Positions 14,854 through 24,327 of a stretch of DNA of 64,000 nt are shown here, piece by piece. A program made the translations under genes and the position numbers. The notes under the pieces were generated by a model. The model did not search any database and was not told the DNA's origin. It was given only the letters and a program-made list of their open reading frames with translations. Within the stretch, counting starts at the first letter, position 1. The number at the start of each line of letters is the position of its first letter. Source of the DNA: an uncultured Eubacteriales bacterium. GTDB taxonomy: Bacteria > Bacillota > Clostridia > Oscillospirales > Oscillospiraceae. The stretch lies in the NCBI GenBank assembly GCA_900544405.1, contig UQVA01000001.1, positions 186,001 to 250,000 of the forward strand. Direction: 5' to 3'.

Positions 14854-17186
14854 GTGGCGTCACCGCCCCGGAACCCTTCATCTGGCTTGGTGGTCATCAG
14901 CCGATACAGGTGGGTATTGGTGGGGAAACGGGCTTCAAAGGGGATAATACTCTTTCCGTAGCGCAGGAGGCCGCACCCCGCTTCGGAGTCCTTGACATAG
15001 TTCATCTGCTCATCGGAGATTTGAAATTCCCGGCTCAGGCTCTCCCGGTCCGGGGCCGACTGATTGAGCATAACCACGATCTCGGAGTTGGAAAGCATGG
15101 CCTTTGTGGCCTGACTGTCCAGCACCACACTGACATTCTGGGTGATGGCCGTGGGGTAACAGTTTCGTTTCCGGAACTGCCGCCAGGCGTTGTCAAAGAA
15201 CTCGGCGCTGTGTTCATTCCGGCAGAATACCTGAATCTCGTCTACGAAAATATGGGTGCAAATGCCGTTCCTGGAATTGGCCGTGACCCGGTTCACCAGG
15301 AAATTTGTAATGGCCATCTGACCGGCGGGCCGCAAGGTTTTCTGCATCTGGTGCAGGTCAAAGCAGATGATCCGGTTGCTGGTGTCCACGTTGGTGGGGT
15401 GGGCAAACACGTCCAGAGAACCGGTGGTGAAGCGTTCCAAAATCAGCGCCAGCCGCTTGGCCTCCGGCTCCGGCTGTTTGAGCAGCTGTACCCGGAGGTC
15501 CTGTAACGTATAGGTTTTCCGGTTCCGCATAGCCATGGTGTAAATGTCCGCTGTGCAGCGGTCAATAATGGACTGCTCCGGGGAAGTCAAAGGCGTTTCG
15601 GCCATCTCGGCAAACAGGGACTGGATGTATTGGGTCTTGTCCACCAGCGTTCCGGTGTCGTCCTCCATATCCATGGCGTTGATGTAGTCCTTGCCTCCGG
15701 CTTTGATCTGTATGACGGAACCGCCCAGCTCCCGGACCAGCGGGGCATATTCGCCCTCCGGGTCGTTGATGAGAATGTGGTCCGTGGAGGACAGCGCTAG
15801 CAGCGTAATGAGAATCTTTGCGAACATGGATTTGCCGCTGCCCGGAACGCCCAGGATATACATACCCTGGTTTTGCAGGTTGGTCCGGTTGCATAGAATC
15901 ATGTTGTGGCTCATGGCGTTGCGCCCAAACCAGATTCCCTTGGGTTCCTGAATTTCCTGGACCCGGAAGGGCATGGATATGGCCGCCAGAGGGTCCGTGA
16001 GCATGGTCCGTTCGGCCTGGATACGGCACAGGCCGAACGGAAGCACCGTCTGAAGTCCCGGCAGCTGCTGATAAGAGGCACAGATCAGCTTGCAGTCCCG
16101 CAGGCCCTTCAATGCCTCGGTATCCGCATCCAACTGCTCCATGGTATCGGCGCACAGCACCACCGTCAGGGTGGCAAGATTCATTTCCTGGGAATTTTTT
16201 GTCAGTTGGTCCATGAAGTGCTGCATCTGCTCCCGCTGCTGGGTCAGGTGGTACGGGATCACAGCCGAAAAATTAAAATTCCGGTTCTGGTTCTGCTGCC
16301 ACCGGGTAATGCCGTCCTCCACGCCATCCCGCTTCAGCTGGACCTCCTGCTCTGCTTCATTCTTTGGGATGGTGATCACATCCACCGACACCATAACGTC
16401 CTTGGCAGTGCTGGTGATCCGGTTGATGAGATCATCCTGGACCCAGGAGGAGTAGTCTATTGCGAACAGGACCCGGACGAACCGGCTGCCAACTTCCAGA
16501 TAGTTGGGGAAACGGCGGATAGAACCGGGGGCAATGCTGTCCCGGAAATCCGCTCCCAACTTGGCCGAAGCAAAGTCAAAGGCAAAGCGGTCCTCCTCTC
16601 CTGGACGGTAGAAGTCATGGAATATCCGCAGCCGCTCTTTGGCGTCCAACTGGGATAACTGGGAGCCGATGGCAGCAAAGACAGTCCGCAGGGAGGCCGC
16701 CGCCATGGAGAAGTAACTCCGTGCCGCTGCCAGAGAGGGTTTGGAGACGGTAACGGTCAGGTATTTTTCCTGCCGGATACCGTCGGAACCGGCAATCTGC
16801 TCCCGGAGCATCCCGTTGTATTCTTCACGGTCGGCGTTCTTGCCGTCGTCCGGGTCCAGCAGCGGCAAAAGCGTATCGGATTCCCATTCCGTCATGTTGA
16901 TGTGCCGGTTGTTCACCGTGATCTTATAACTTGCTCCCGGTCCCAGGGCCGAGAGAATGTGGGTGTACCGCTGGAACATGGCTTGCCGTTCCGCCTGACC
17001 GGCTACCAGATAATTGATGTCCGTAAAGCGGTATGTGCAGCTCCAAAGGTCCCGTCCGGGCAGTCGGAAAACGCCATCCTCATAGATCGTCGTGATCGGA
17101 ATGCTGTCCTGCACCGTCCTGGGGACCTTCCGGCGTTCCTGCTGGTTGGCCCGGATGTTCTTCAATGTGTTCAATGCCACGGTCAT
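14850..17186 (-). CDS. VirB4-like conjugation ATPase
   Basis: 778-residue ATPase that powers type IV secretion at the inner face of the membrane. Walker A LGVPGSGKSMFAK is at about 443 and Walker B HIFVDEIQVF at about 645. ATG 17186 lies just after GAAGGAGGT (short spacing). The frame is open upstream to 17237, so a longer form is possible. Its first about 107 bp overlap the 3' end of the PrgI-like gene in another frame, an unusually long overlap. Confidence 0.93.
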   Translation of the reverse strand: MTVALNTLKNIRANQQERRKVPRTVQDSIPITTIYEDGVFRLPGRDLWSCTYRFTDINYLVAGQAERQAMFQRYTHILSALGPGASYKITVNNRHINMTEWESDTLLPLLDPDDGKNADREEYNGMLREQIAGSDGIRQEKYLTVTVSKPSLAAARSYFSMAAASLRTVFAAIGSQLSQLDAKERLRIFHDFYRPGEEDRFAFDFASAKLGADFRDSIAPGSIRRFPNYLEVGSRFVRVLFAIDYSSWVQDDLINRITSTAKDVMVSVDVITIPKNEAEQEVQLKRDGVEDGITRWQQNQNRNFNFSAVIPYHLTQQREQMQHFMDQLTKNSQEMNLATLTVVLCADTMEQLDADTEALKGLRDCKLICASYQQLPGLQTVLPFGLCRIQAERTMLTDPLAAISMPFRVQEIQEPKGIWFGRNAMSHNMILCNRTNLQNQGMYILGVPGSGKSMFAKILITLLALSSTDHILINDPEGEYAPLVRELGGSVIQIKAGGKDYINAMDMEDDTGTLVDKTQYIQSLFAEMAETPLTSPEQSIIDRCTADIYTMAMRNRKTYTLQDLRVQLLKQPEPEAKRLALILERFTTGSLDVFAHPTNVDTSNRIICFDLHQMQKTLRPAGQMAITNFLVNRVTANSRNGICTHIFVDEIQVFCRNEHSAEFFDNAWRQFRKRNCYPTAITQNVSVVLDSQATKAMLSNSEIVVMLNQSAPDRESLSREFQISDEQMNYVKDSEAGCGLLRYGKSIIPFEARFPTNTHLYRLMTTKPDEGFRGGDAT

Positions 17187-17532
17187 GTACCTCCTTCGTG
17201 TATGCTTCCAGCCGTCGCTGGTTGGCCAAACGTGCATAATTGACGGTTCTCCAAGGCAGGACCCGGGGCGAAAGAATGTCCCGCAGAATCACCGCCAGGG
17301 CTTTCTCTGCGCTCATCCCATGCCAGGTAAAAAAGCCCATGAGGGCAAAGGGCGCAGCGCCCAGGATACAGAGCCAAGAGATCACGTCCTGGCTCAAGCT
17401 GTTCTGGAAAGTCATATAGATCCATACCGAGGCCCCAATGGCCAGAGCGGAACAAATGCACTGGCGAAGGGATAAGCCCATAAACATGGCTGCCCGGTAA
17501 TTGCGGATCTCCTGATTCATTTTTCGTTCCAT
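17080..17532 (-). CDS. PrgI-family transfer membrane protein
   Basis: 150 residues with two membrane spans (about 20-35 and 50-70), the PrgI/VirB3-like layout that always sits beside VirB4. The start at 17532 has AGGAGG. The C-terminal about 35 residues are encoded inside the VirB4 gene and are hydrophilic (ends HSDHDDL), so they may be dispensable. Confidence 0.85.
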   Translation of the reverse strand: MERKMNQEIRNYRAAMFMGLSLRQCICSALAIGASVWIYMTFQNSLSQDVISWLCILGAAPFALMGFFTWHGMSAEKALAVILRDILSPRVLPWRTVNYARLANQRRLEAYTKEVHDRGIEHIEEHPGQPAGTPEGPQDGAGQHSDHDDL

Positions 17533-17541
17533 GCTTACCTC

Positions 17542-18387
17542 CTACAATCCGAGATATTTCTGCATGAGCCAGTCTGCCGATTTGATGAGTCCCGAAAGAA
17601 TCATCGTATGCAGGACCACCGTCAGGATATAGACGCTCAGTTCCACAAAAACGCCCATATCCTCTGCCACCTGTATGGGCGGGATAACCTGCACAAAGGC
17701 CCCGTACAGACAGCAGGCAATGGCGATCACTACGCCCTCCAGACAGGCACCGGCAAACGCTTTCAGGTAGTGCGCCCCCATGTGGGCCGTGGGTTCTCCC
17801 GCAAAGGTAGAGAGGGCCAACGGCGACAGCGCACCGGTCACATAAATTTTGAAAAAGCGTCCGTACACGCTCATGATGATGGTCAGCGCCATCACGGCGA
17901 TGACGCACATGGCGGCAATGGTAAAGATCAGCAGCACCAGCTTGGAAAGGAATGTGCTGCCACGGATGGCCGTTTCAATGGCCTCCGGCAGAGTCGGCAG
18001 CGTAGATTCCATGGATATACTGCCAAATACAACGCTTACAAGGCCCTGGCCGATGCGGATGAAGTACAGGACGATATTCAGCCCGTTGTCCAGAAGCAGC
18101 TTGCAGAGTACCAGCCGGACCAACGCACGGACCGATACCTCCGGACGCTTCAGGTCGGTCAGAGAACCGACAGTCTTGAAAATCCCGACGAAGAAAAAGA
18201 GCGTCAGCAGGGCATAGCCGGTGCCCAGGATGCCGCTGTAAATGGAAGATACGGCACTCCAGGCCGTGCCGCCGCCAATACTGACGGGGCTTTGCGTCAG
18301 CACGGTCTGGATGGTATCCATGCACCAGTCCCAGCAGGAAAAGGTAAAGTCCCACAGGTTGATGATGGTATCGCCAAGCCAATCCAA
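17542..18387 (-). CDS. VirB6/TrbL-like membrane protein
   Basis: 281 residues with about six to seven membrane spans (for example YALLTLFFFVGIFKTVG and LVLLIFTIAAMCVIAVMAL). This is the position and size of the VirB6-type channel subunit in Tn1549-type elements. TTG start at 18387 after GGGAGGTGA. The PrgI gene follows after 9 bp. Confidence 0.82.
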   Translation of the reverse strand: MDWLGDTIINLWDFTFSCWDWCMDTIQTVLTQSPVSIGGGTAWSAVSSIYSGILGTGYALLTLFFFVGIFKTVGSLTDLKRPEVSVRALVRLVLCKLLLDNGLNIVLYFIRIGQGLVSVVFGSISMESTLPTLPEAIETAIRGSTFLSKLVLLIFTIAAMCVIAVMALTIIMSVYGRFFKIYVTGALSPLALSTFAGEPTAHMGAHYLKAFAGACLEGVVIAIACCLYGAFVQVIPPIQVAEDMGVFVELSVYILTVVLHTMILSGLIKSADWLMQKYLGL

Positions 18388-18437
18388 ATATGTTCACCTC
18401 CCGTATGCGGGACCGCCTGTCAGGCGGTCCCGGCTTG

Positions 18438-18755
18438 TCAGATGGCGACACCGATCAGCCCCAGAATTTCCTTTGCAAAGAAGATGATCAGCCCGCCCAC
18501 CAGGAACAGGATGCCCTGGGTACGCTGGGAAGTGTCATGGCTCTGGAAGGACATACCGAACTGCACCACACCCCAAAGACAGGCCACACCTCCGACAGCT
18601 TTCACAATACTGACCAGGATACCGGTCAAAGCATTGACGGAAGCCACCGGGTCGGCGGCTCCGTCCTCCGCTCTGGCAATCACGGCCAGGGCCGGGGAGC
18701 AGCACAGGGTAAGGGCTGCGATTTTCAGACGGCGAAAAATTTTCTGGATGTTCAT
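18438..18755 (-). CDS. Maff2/VirB2-like small membrane protein
   Basis: 105 residues: a signal-like N-terminus (to about AEDGAADP at 30), then two hydrophobic segments (about 44-68 and 82-100). That is the VirB2/TrbC pilin-like pattern called Maff2 in clostridial ICEs. It stands between the VirD4- and VirB6-like genes as usual. It may form the pore or pilus subunit. Confidence 0.8.
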   Translation of the reverse strand: MNIQKIFRRLKIAALTLCCSPALAVIARAEDGAADPVASVNALTGILVSIVKAVGGVACLWGVVQFGMSFQSHDTSQRTQGILFLVGGLIIFFAKEILGLIGVAI

Positions 18756-18779
18756 AGATGGTTTTCTCCTTTTTGTAAA

Positions 18780-20570
18780 TCAGAATTGGCCGTCCAGCTC
18801 CGCTTCCGTAAGGGCAATGACCTCCGGTTCCTCCGGAGTTGTCGGATTTTCCTTCGGTGCAGTGGTGGACGGCGTGGTTTCGGGGATTTCTTTCGGCCCG
18901 TGTTCATAGGGCGCAGCGCCGCCGAAAGCGGTGCGCTTGTAATTAGGATGGGTGGACAGCTCATATTTCCGGTCCAGCAGCGGCGGGAAGCCACGGATAA
19001 GCAGAATGGCGTAGTCATTGTCCAGGCTGCGGACTTCATCCGGCAGCAGCAGTTCCCGGCCGGAAGTCTGGTCGCTGCGCCCGGAGGACCCGTTCCGTCC
19101 ACGGTTTACGGATTCCGAGCGCTGCCAGATGGTCTCTTTTCCAAGCTGCTTGGAGATGTACTCATGGGTGGACTGCTCATTGCCGCCGAGAAATACAAAC
19201 TCGTCGCAGTTGCCCAGAATGGATTCCCACTTGTTGTCCTTGAACAGGCCCTTCAGCTGGGCAATGTTCTGGAGAACGATGGAAACGGAGATGTTTCTCT
19301 TTCGCATGGTGGAAAGATAGGTCTCAAAGTCCTTGGGCAGAGCCACGTTGGCAAACTCGTCCATGAGAAAATGCACATGAACCGGCAGTTTCCCGTGGTA
19401 TTTCAGGTCGGCCACCTCCGCAAGTTGCTGAAATAGCTGCGTGTAGAGCATGGCTACCAGGAAATTGTAGCTCTTATCCGTATCGGAGATCCGGGCAAAA
19501 AGGGCCACTTTCTTTTCGCCAATGGACCGCAGGTCAAGATCATCCGTTGCGGTCAGGGCAGCCACGCTGGAAAGGTTGAATTTCTCCAACCGAGTGGCCA
19601 GAATAATCTGAATGGAACGCAGGGTTTTTCCGGCACCGCTGCGGTATTGCCGGTAATACCGCAGGGCAATGTGATTGGGGTCACGCTTTTCCAACGCATC
19701 AAAGAGCGCATCGGTAATGCTGCTGCCCATATCGTCCTCGTCGCCGGTATCGTCCCCTGCACAGCAGCGGAGCAGCTCGGAAACCATGGCAAAATTCTGT
19801 TCCTCCGGCGGGGCTTCCAGCCACAAATAGAAGCACAGCGCCATCAGCAGCATTTGAGCGGACTGCTCCCAGAATGGGTCCTGTCCCTTGCTGTCACCGG
19901 GATTTGTTGCCGCAAAGAGGAACGTGACCATGGTCTGGAGGTCATTTTCATTCCGGATATAAACAAAGGGATTGTAGCGGTTGGATTTTTCCATTTCAAT
20001 AAGGTCCAGCACCCGCACTTCATATCCTTCTTCCAGAAGCAAGTTCCCGGTACCGGCAAGGATTTCACCCATGGGGTCCAGAATGATCTTACTGCACTCG
20101 CACTGCATGACATTGGGGATGACGTGGCTTCGGGACTTTTTGGAACCGGAACCGCCGACTACGCAGGCGTTAAGATTCCGCTGATGCCGGTAAAAATCAT
20201 AGCCGATCCGCACATTCTGGCTGAGAATTCGGTTGCTTCGGAATTCCTTATCCCGCAGCTTCCGGCATACGGAAACCGGGTCGCCCCATTGGGCAGAGCC
20301 GTGTTCTTCTCCATAGCGGGTGTTCCGTTTGGTGGAGAAATAAACCAGCATTCCGAAAATGTAGATGGCGCAGAGGGTCAGGACACTTTTTCCGGAGTTC
20401 GCACAATGGGTAAACTGAAACGGGTGCTGCATGGCGGCGTTCAGCCCCTGGGAGATCACGAACAGGTTTTCTCCGTAGTAGGGCGCAACCTGCAAGCCCA
20501 GCCAGATGACCACCGGAAGGCCGACGGCGATTTGCAGCAGGTATTGCCGCCAAGTCGGTTTTTGCCTCAT
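18780..20570 (-). CDS. VirD4/TraG-like coupling ATPase (altered Walker A)
   Basis: 596-residue coupling protein: two N-terminal membrane spans (about 12-30 and 58-75), then the ATPase. Walker B LMDEFANVALP is at about 401, followed by the motif IVLQNIAQLKGLF. The Walker A region reads VVGGSGSKKSRSH (about 138): the Gly before the catalytic Lys is Lys, and the usual DPKGE downstream reads DPMGE. The codons are unambiguous. The gene overlaps the ArdC-like stop (ATGA). It would link the relaxosome to the VirB4 channel. Confidence 0.9.
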   Translation of the reverse strand: MRQKPTWRQYLLQIAVGLPVVIWLGLQVAPYYGENLFVISQGLNAAMQHPFQFTHCANSGKSVLTLCAIYIFGMLVYFSTKRNTRYGEEHGSAQWGDPVSVCRKLRDKEFRSNRILSQNVRIGYDFYRHQRNLNACVVGGSGSKKSRSHVIPNVMQCECSKIILDPMGEILAGTGNLLLEEGYEVRVLDLIEMEKSNRYNPFVYIRNENDLQTMVTFLFAATNPGDSKGQDPFWEQSAQMLLMALCFYLWLEAPPEEQNFAMVSELLRCCAGDDTGDEDDMGSSITDALFDALEKRDPNHIALRYYRQYRSGAGKTLRSIQIILATRLEKFNLSSVAALTATDDLDLRSIGEKKVALFARISDTDKSYNFLVAMLYTQLFQQLAEVADLKYHGKLPVHVHFLMDEFANVALPKDFETYLSTMRKRNISVSIVLQNIAQLKGLFKDNKWESILGNCDEFVFLGGNEQSTHEYISKQLGKETIWQRSESVNRGRNGSSGRSDQTSGRELLLPDEVRSLDNDYAILLIRGFPPLLDRKYELSTHPNYKRTAFGGAAPYEHGPKEIPETTPSTTAPKENPTTPEEPEVIALTEAELDGQF

Positions 20571-21442
20571 ATCAGTTCCATCTCCGTGATTTTATCCTCC
20601 CGTGCCGGTCCAGGGTCGGTCTCGGCTTCCTTCGCACGCTCCTGCCGCCGGACAACGTTCTCCACGGAATTGACCATGCTCATAACCGGCAAACGGAGGC
20701 GATCCAGCTGTCTGCGGTAGTCCCTCTGGTCCGTTCCCATCACTGCTTCCGGCTGAGGCAATTTCAGATTTGCCGGGGGAAGTTCATAATGGGAGCAGAG
20801 CATCCAGGCAATGCAGACAGCCCTCGGAAGTACATCCTCGTAGGTCCCGCCCTCCCGCATCATAAGATCGGCTGCGGAGATTTCCCGAGCCAGCGCCGGA
20901 AACAAATATTGGATTGGCTGCTGCTCCCGAATGGAGATCGTATTCGTCGATGGGTCGTACTGGGCGTCCGGGCCGTCTTTGACGGATGTGTACTCCCATC
21001 CTCCGGCCTGATATTCCATAAGCCCCCGGAGCAGTACACGGTTCCCCGGCCGAAGGGGCATCGCAGGGGAGCCTTGCAGGTGCGAAATATCAAAGGCTTT
21101 TCGCAGATCGTAATGGCGGCCACGGGTACCGTCCGGTCGGGTGTACTCCGTGCCGGGGACCAGCACCGGAATTCCCTTCATGCCGACCTTGGGCTTATAT
21201 CCCAGCTTTTCCCAGTTGGCATAAAGCCGCACGACCCGTGCGTCCGGGCAATATCGGACAATACTCAGGGCATTGCCAACGGAGTAGTCCGGAAGCCTGC
21301 CCTGAATGGTCAGATACCGGGAAAATTCAGATGGATTTGCGGGCAGACGCTCCAGGGCATCCCGAACGCCGTTCAGATAGGCATCCTTTTCTGCCTGCTT
21401 CTGGGCAAGAAAAAGCTCTTTGTTTTTCGTGTACTCGTCCAT
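20567..21442 (-). CDS. ArdC-N-like ssDNA-binding domain protein
   Basis: 291 residues. The N-terminal about 130 resemble the ArdC N-terminal domain (LPDYSVGNALSIV, ANWEKLGYKPKVGMKGIPVL, AFDISHLQG), which binds single-stranded DNA in anti-restriction and transfer proteins. The rest is unassigned, and the zinc-protease half of ArdC (HEXXH) is not visible. ATG 21442 follows GGAGGTGTAGT and begins 1 bp after the PcfB-like stop. Confidence 0.7.
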   Translation of the reverse strand: MDEYTKNKELFLAQKQAEKDAYLNGVRDALERLPANPSEFSRYLTIQGRLPDYSVGNALSIVRYCPDARVVRLYANWEKLGYKPKVGMKGIPVLVPGTEYTRPDGTRGRHYDLRKAFDISHLQGSPAMPLRPGNRVLLRGLMEYQAGGWEYTSVKDGPDAQYDPSTNTISIREQQPIQYLFPALAREISAADLMMREGGTYEDVLPRAVCIAWMLCSHYELPPANLKLPQPEAVMGTDQRDYRRQLDRLRLPVMSMVNSVENVVRRQERAKEAETDPGPAREDKITEMELI

Positions 21443-21443
21443 A

Positions 21444-22430
21444 CTACACCTCCGGTCCTGCCGGTGTGTGGACCGGCGCTTTGATGGATTTCTTTTCTTC
21501 CATGCGCTGTGCCCGGACACGGCTCATGGCTTCCGCTATGGACGGACGGGTTGCCTCCCGCATAACAGCCATGGTCATGGGGGCGTTTTCCGGTTTGGCA
21601 TATTGCTCAATCTGCGCAGGGGACAAACCCTTTTCAAAGCCCTTATGAATCTCCATGCGCTGTTCTTCGTTAAATTCCTCCTTCGGATGGCTCAGGGGCC
21701 ATTCCCGGTTGACCCGGGCAAAGGTCCAGCGTTCCGGCTCCTCACGAATTTTGCCCTGTGCCTCGCTTTCGAGCGGCCTGGATGGCGTCTCGGACGGAGC
21801 CTTTGGGGACAGGGCAGGGGAAGGGGTCTCCTGGGGAGCATCCGTGGCTTTTTCTGCCGTCAACTCTGCACTGCCGAACAGGCCTTCCACTTCCTCATCC
21901 GTCATCACCGGCTGCTGCGTCGGTACGGGTTCTTCCGGGGTCAGAATGTTATCGATCAGCCGGTCAATCTCATCCTTCGGCGGTTCCAACTCGGATGCTT
22001 GCCCTTGCGCCAGATCCGGCTGGACCTCAGCGGTAATGGAAGCCTGGGGCGTTGCTTCCAGGTGGAAACGTTCCATGATCCGAGCCACTCTGGCGGCGTC
22101 CTCCTTCCGGATAACCAGGTCCACCTGGCCGTCCCGGTCATGGCTACGGATGACGGTGTAGAGGATGCCGTATTCCTTGGCGTGGTTATGCCATTGGCCC
22201 AGCTGGTCCTCCGGGAGGGTCAGTACCTCCAGCGGAGCGCCGGAGCGAAGCAGCGATGCCAGTCGTACCGCTCCCTTTGTCCGGTGCTGGGATTTCATCA
22301 CTGCTGCCAGCAGTGCAAGAGAGCGCACAGCACCCTTGCCGGACCCTTTCAGCAGCAGCTTCACGCTGTCGATCATCAGGGTCAGGGATTCCCGTACTAC
22401 AAAATCGGCAGCTTCGGTCGATGCGTCCAT
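21444..22430 (-). CDS. PcfB-like protein (DUF3801)
   Basis: 328 residues. The N-terminal about 130 match the DUF3801/PcfB pattern (SLTLMIDSVKLLLKGSGKGA, LPEDQLGQWHNHAKEYGILY), the relaxosome accessory protein that recruits the coupling protein in pCF10-like systems. The middle is acidic and Pro-rich, and the C-terminus helical. It lies between relaxase and ArdC-like genes, with GAGGAAAG before the start. Confidence 0.82.
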   Translation of the reverse strand: MDASTEAADFVVRESLTLMIDSVKLLLKGSGKGAVRSLALLAAVMKSQHRTKGAVRLASLLRSGAPLEVLTLPEDQLGQWHNHAKEYGILYTVIRSHDRDGQVDLVIRKEDAARVARIMERFHLEATPQASITAEVQPDLAQGQASELEPPKDEIDRLIDNILTPEEPVPTQQPVMTDEEVEGLFGSAELTAEKATDAPQETPSPALSPKAPSETPSRPLESEAQGKIREEPERWTFARVNREWPLSHPKEEFNEEQRMEIHKGFEKGLSPAQIEQYAKPENAPMTMAVMREATRPSIAEAMSRVRAQRMEEKKSIKAPVHTPAGPEV

Positions 22431-22447
22431 ATTGCTTTCCTCCTTGT

Positions 22448-23839
22448 CTAAATTTCAAATGCTGTGTCTTTTTCCGGCTTCTCTTTCTTCGCCGGTTCAG
22501 TTGCTTCGGCTTCCGGTCCTCTGGCATCTCCTTGCAGCGGACGGTCCGGCTGAAGAACGGCCTGTGTGCGTTTGCGGATATAGCGGCACAATTTCACCTC
22601 CTGCCGCAGCTTGTCGATTTGGGCGGTCAGTTCCTCAATGCTTTTCTGGCAAATGGCCAGTTCCTCCCCGGTCAGGTAGCGCCGCCGGTTGTAGAGCTGT
22701 TTCCGCCGCTCTGTGAGTGCATCAATCCTCTGCTGTGCTCCGTCCCGGTAGTCCGTAAGCTGATCCAGGGTATCGATATGATTACTGAGCAGCAGCCGGG
22801 TCTGCCGGGAAAGCATCCGGACTTTTTTCACTGCCGCCGGGTCCGTTGGCACATAGGCCTTCTTCTGCGGAAAGACGCCAATCACATAGCAGTAGTACAG
22901 GTACATCCCTCGGAGCCGGGACCGTGGCAGCGTTCCCCGGAAATGGACCTTCCGGGGAGGCGGCCTATGGTCCAGGCGGACAAGGCCCGGCTGACCGGAA
23001 ATGCGGCGCACAATGCCATCCAAGGAATAGGCGTCGCCATACCGCTTGTCCAGTCGGGTGAAGCGTTCCGCTCCCGGTGCCCGGATGGTGAAGTATTTCA
23101 GATTCCCACCCCGGAAGGCATATCCCTTCCGGGACAGAATCTCAAAGAATTCATCCAGCGTTGCGCTGGCCTGGACAGCCTCGTCTACATCCTGCCGGAT
23201 GCGCTGGGCATTGCTGACCGGGGGCGGCAGACCCAGCTCCGCATAGACCTTCGGGTTTGGCCGCCGTCCCCGGCTGGGAGAGCGGATCACCGACAACCCC
23301 GCCTCCCGGCACAGTTCATCGGACAGGATACGCATTTGGTCATAGGCGTGCTGTCCATAATAGAATCGTTTTCCGTCCGTAAAGGAAACGGAGTTGATAA
23401 TGAAATGATTGTGCAGGTGCGCCCGGTCCAGGTGTGTGGCGACGATCACCTGGAATCGGTCCCCCCACAGCCGCTGGGCCAGTGCCACGCCCAATGCGTG
23501 GGCCTGCTCCGGCGTAACCTCCCCCGGCGCAAATGCCTGGATGGCGTGGATGCACTCGATGCCGCCCTCCTTGTCCCACCGCCTCTTTGCGGCGATCATT
23601 TCTGTTCGGGCGGATGTCTCCAGACAGTTGACACCGCTGACATACCGCTGCTCCGTCTTATCCTCCCGCAGGGCATAGCCCAGCAGACGTTCCAGAGTTG
23701 CCTTCTCTTTTGACTGACCGTCAAAGTCCGTCACATCCCAAAACGATTCCAACTGCTGCTGGCTATACGGACCGGCAGTGACTTTTTCATCCTGGGTCAC
23801 ATACCGGAGCGGGTTGGTCAGATTGCGGACCGGCCACAT
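22448..23839 (-). CDS. Relaxase, MobA/VirD2 type
   Basis: 463 residues from the first ATG. A candidate catalytic Tyr lies in NPLRYVTQDEK (about 13), the metal-binding triad in HLDRAHLHNHF (about 138), and a basic coiled C-terminal half follows. It nicks oriT and leads the strand. Homologues usually begin Met-Ala-Val-Thr-Lys. Here the same frame reads ACG-GCA-GTA-ACG-AAA before ATG 23839, so the expected first codon is ACG (23854-23852), 8 bp after GGAGG, while the ATG is 23 bp away. It overlaps mobC by about 53 bp. Confidence 0.9.
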   Translation of the reverse strand: MWPVRNLTNPLRYVTQDEKVTAGPYSQQQLESFWDVTDFDGQSKEKATLERLLGYALREDKTEQRYVSGVNCLETSARTEMIAAKRRWDKEGGIECIHAIQAFAPGEVTPEQAHALGVALAQRLWGDRFQVIVATHLDRAHLHNHFIINSVSFTDGKRFYYGQHAYDQMRILSDELCREAGLSVIRSPSRGRRPNPKVYAELGLPPPVSNAQRIRQDVDEAVQASATLDEFFEILSRKGYAFRGGNLKYFTIRAPGAERFTRLDKRYGDAYSLDGIVRRISGQPGLVRLDHRPPPRKVHFRGTLPRSRLRGMYLYYCYVIGVFPQKKAYVPTDPAAVKKVRMLSRQTRLLLSNHIDTLDQLTDYRDGAQQRIDALTERRKQLYNRRRYLTGEELAICQKSIEELTAQIDKLRQEVKLCRYIRKRTQAVLQPDRPLQGDARGPEAEATEPAKKEKPEKDTAFEI

Positions 23840-24188
23840 TTTCGTTACTGCCGTTTGAATTTCCTCCCATCTCTCCTGTCATGAATCGTGTGTAGAGCTG
23901 TCCCCAGAGTCTGGCCCATTGTTCGGCCTGCATTTCGTAGTAGTCCGCATCGATGATCCCCACACTGTTGGCCCGTGCGGCGATCTGGTTCAGGCTCACG
24001 CCGATGGCTCTCATCTGCACCGCAAACTCGTGGAGTTCCGGCCCCGGTGCTTCCAGCACCCGGCCCGTGCGGATCAGGTCCCGGACCACCTGGCTCTTGC
24101 TGCGCTTCGACCGGGCGCACATTTCCTCCAGCCGCAGCATTTCCTCTTCCGACAAGAAGAAATGAAGCTGGTATTCCCTACTCCTCAA
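23787..24188 (-). CDS. MobC-like relaxosome protein
   Basis: 133 residues: a ribbon-helix-helix DNA-binding N-terminus (REYQLHFFLSEEEMLRLEEM, SKSQVVRDLIRTG), then the MobC core with MRAIGVSLNQIAARAN. TTG start at 24188 after AAAGGAGGTGA; the frame is open further but has no better site. The C-terminal end overlaps the relaxase gene. It would bind oriT (candidate at 24328-24381, directly upstream). Confidence 0.88.
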   Translation of the reverse strand: MRSREYQLHFFLSEEEMLRLEEMCARSKRSKSQVVRDLIRTGRVLEAPGPELHEFAVQMRAIGVSLNQIAARANSVGIIDADYYEMQAEQWARLWGQLYTRFMTGEMGGNSNGSNENVAGPQSDQPAPVCDPG

Positions 24189-24327
24189 AAAAATCACCTC
24201 CTTTTGAGCAAGTCGGAAAAGTTCCGAAAACAGGGAGATTCCCGGCCTCGCTGCTGCGCCCCGAAAACCGGGAAATTGCATACTTTTCTCGCCGGGTAAA
24301 AAAGGTGCGAGACTCTTGGCAAGCATA

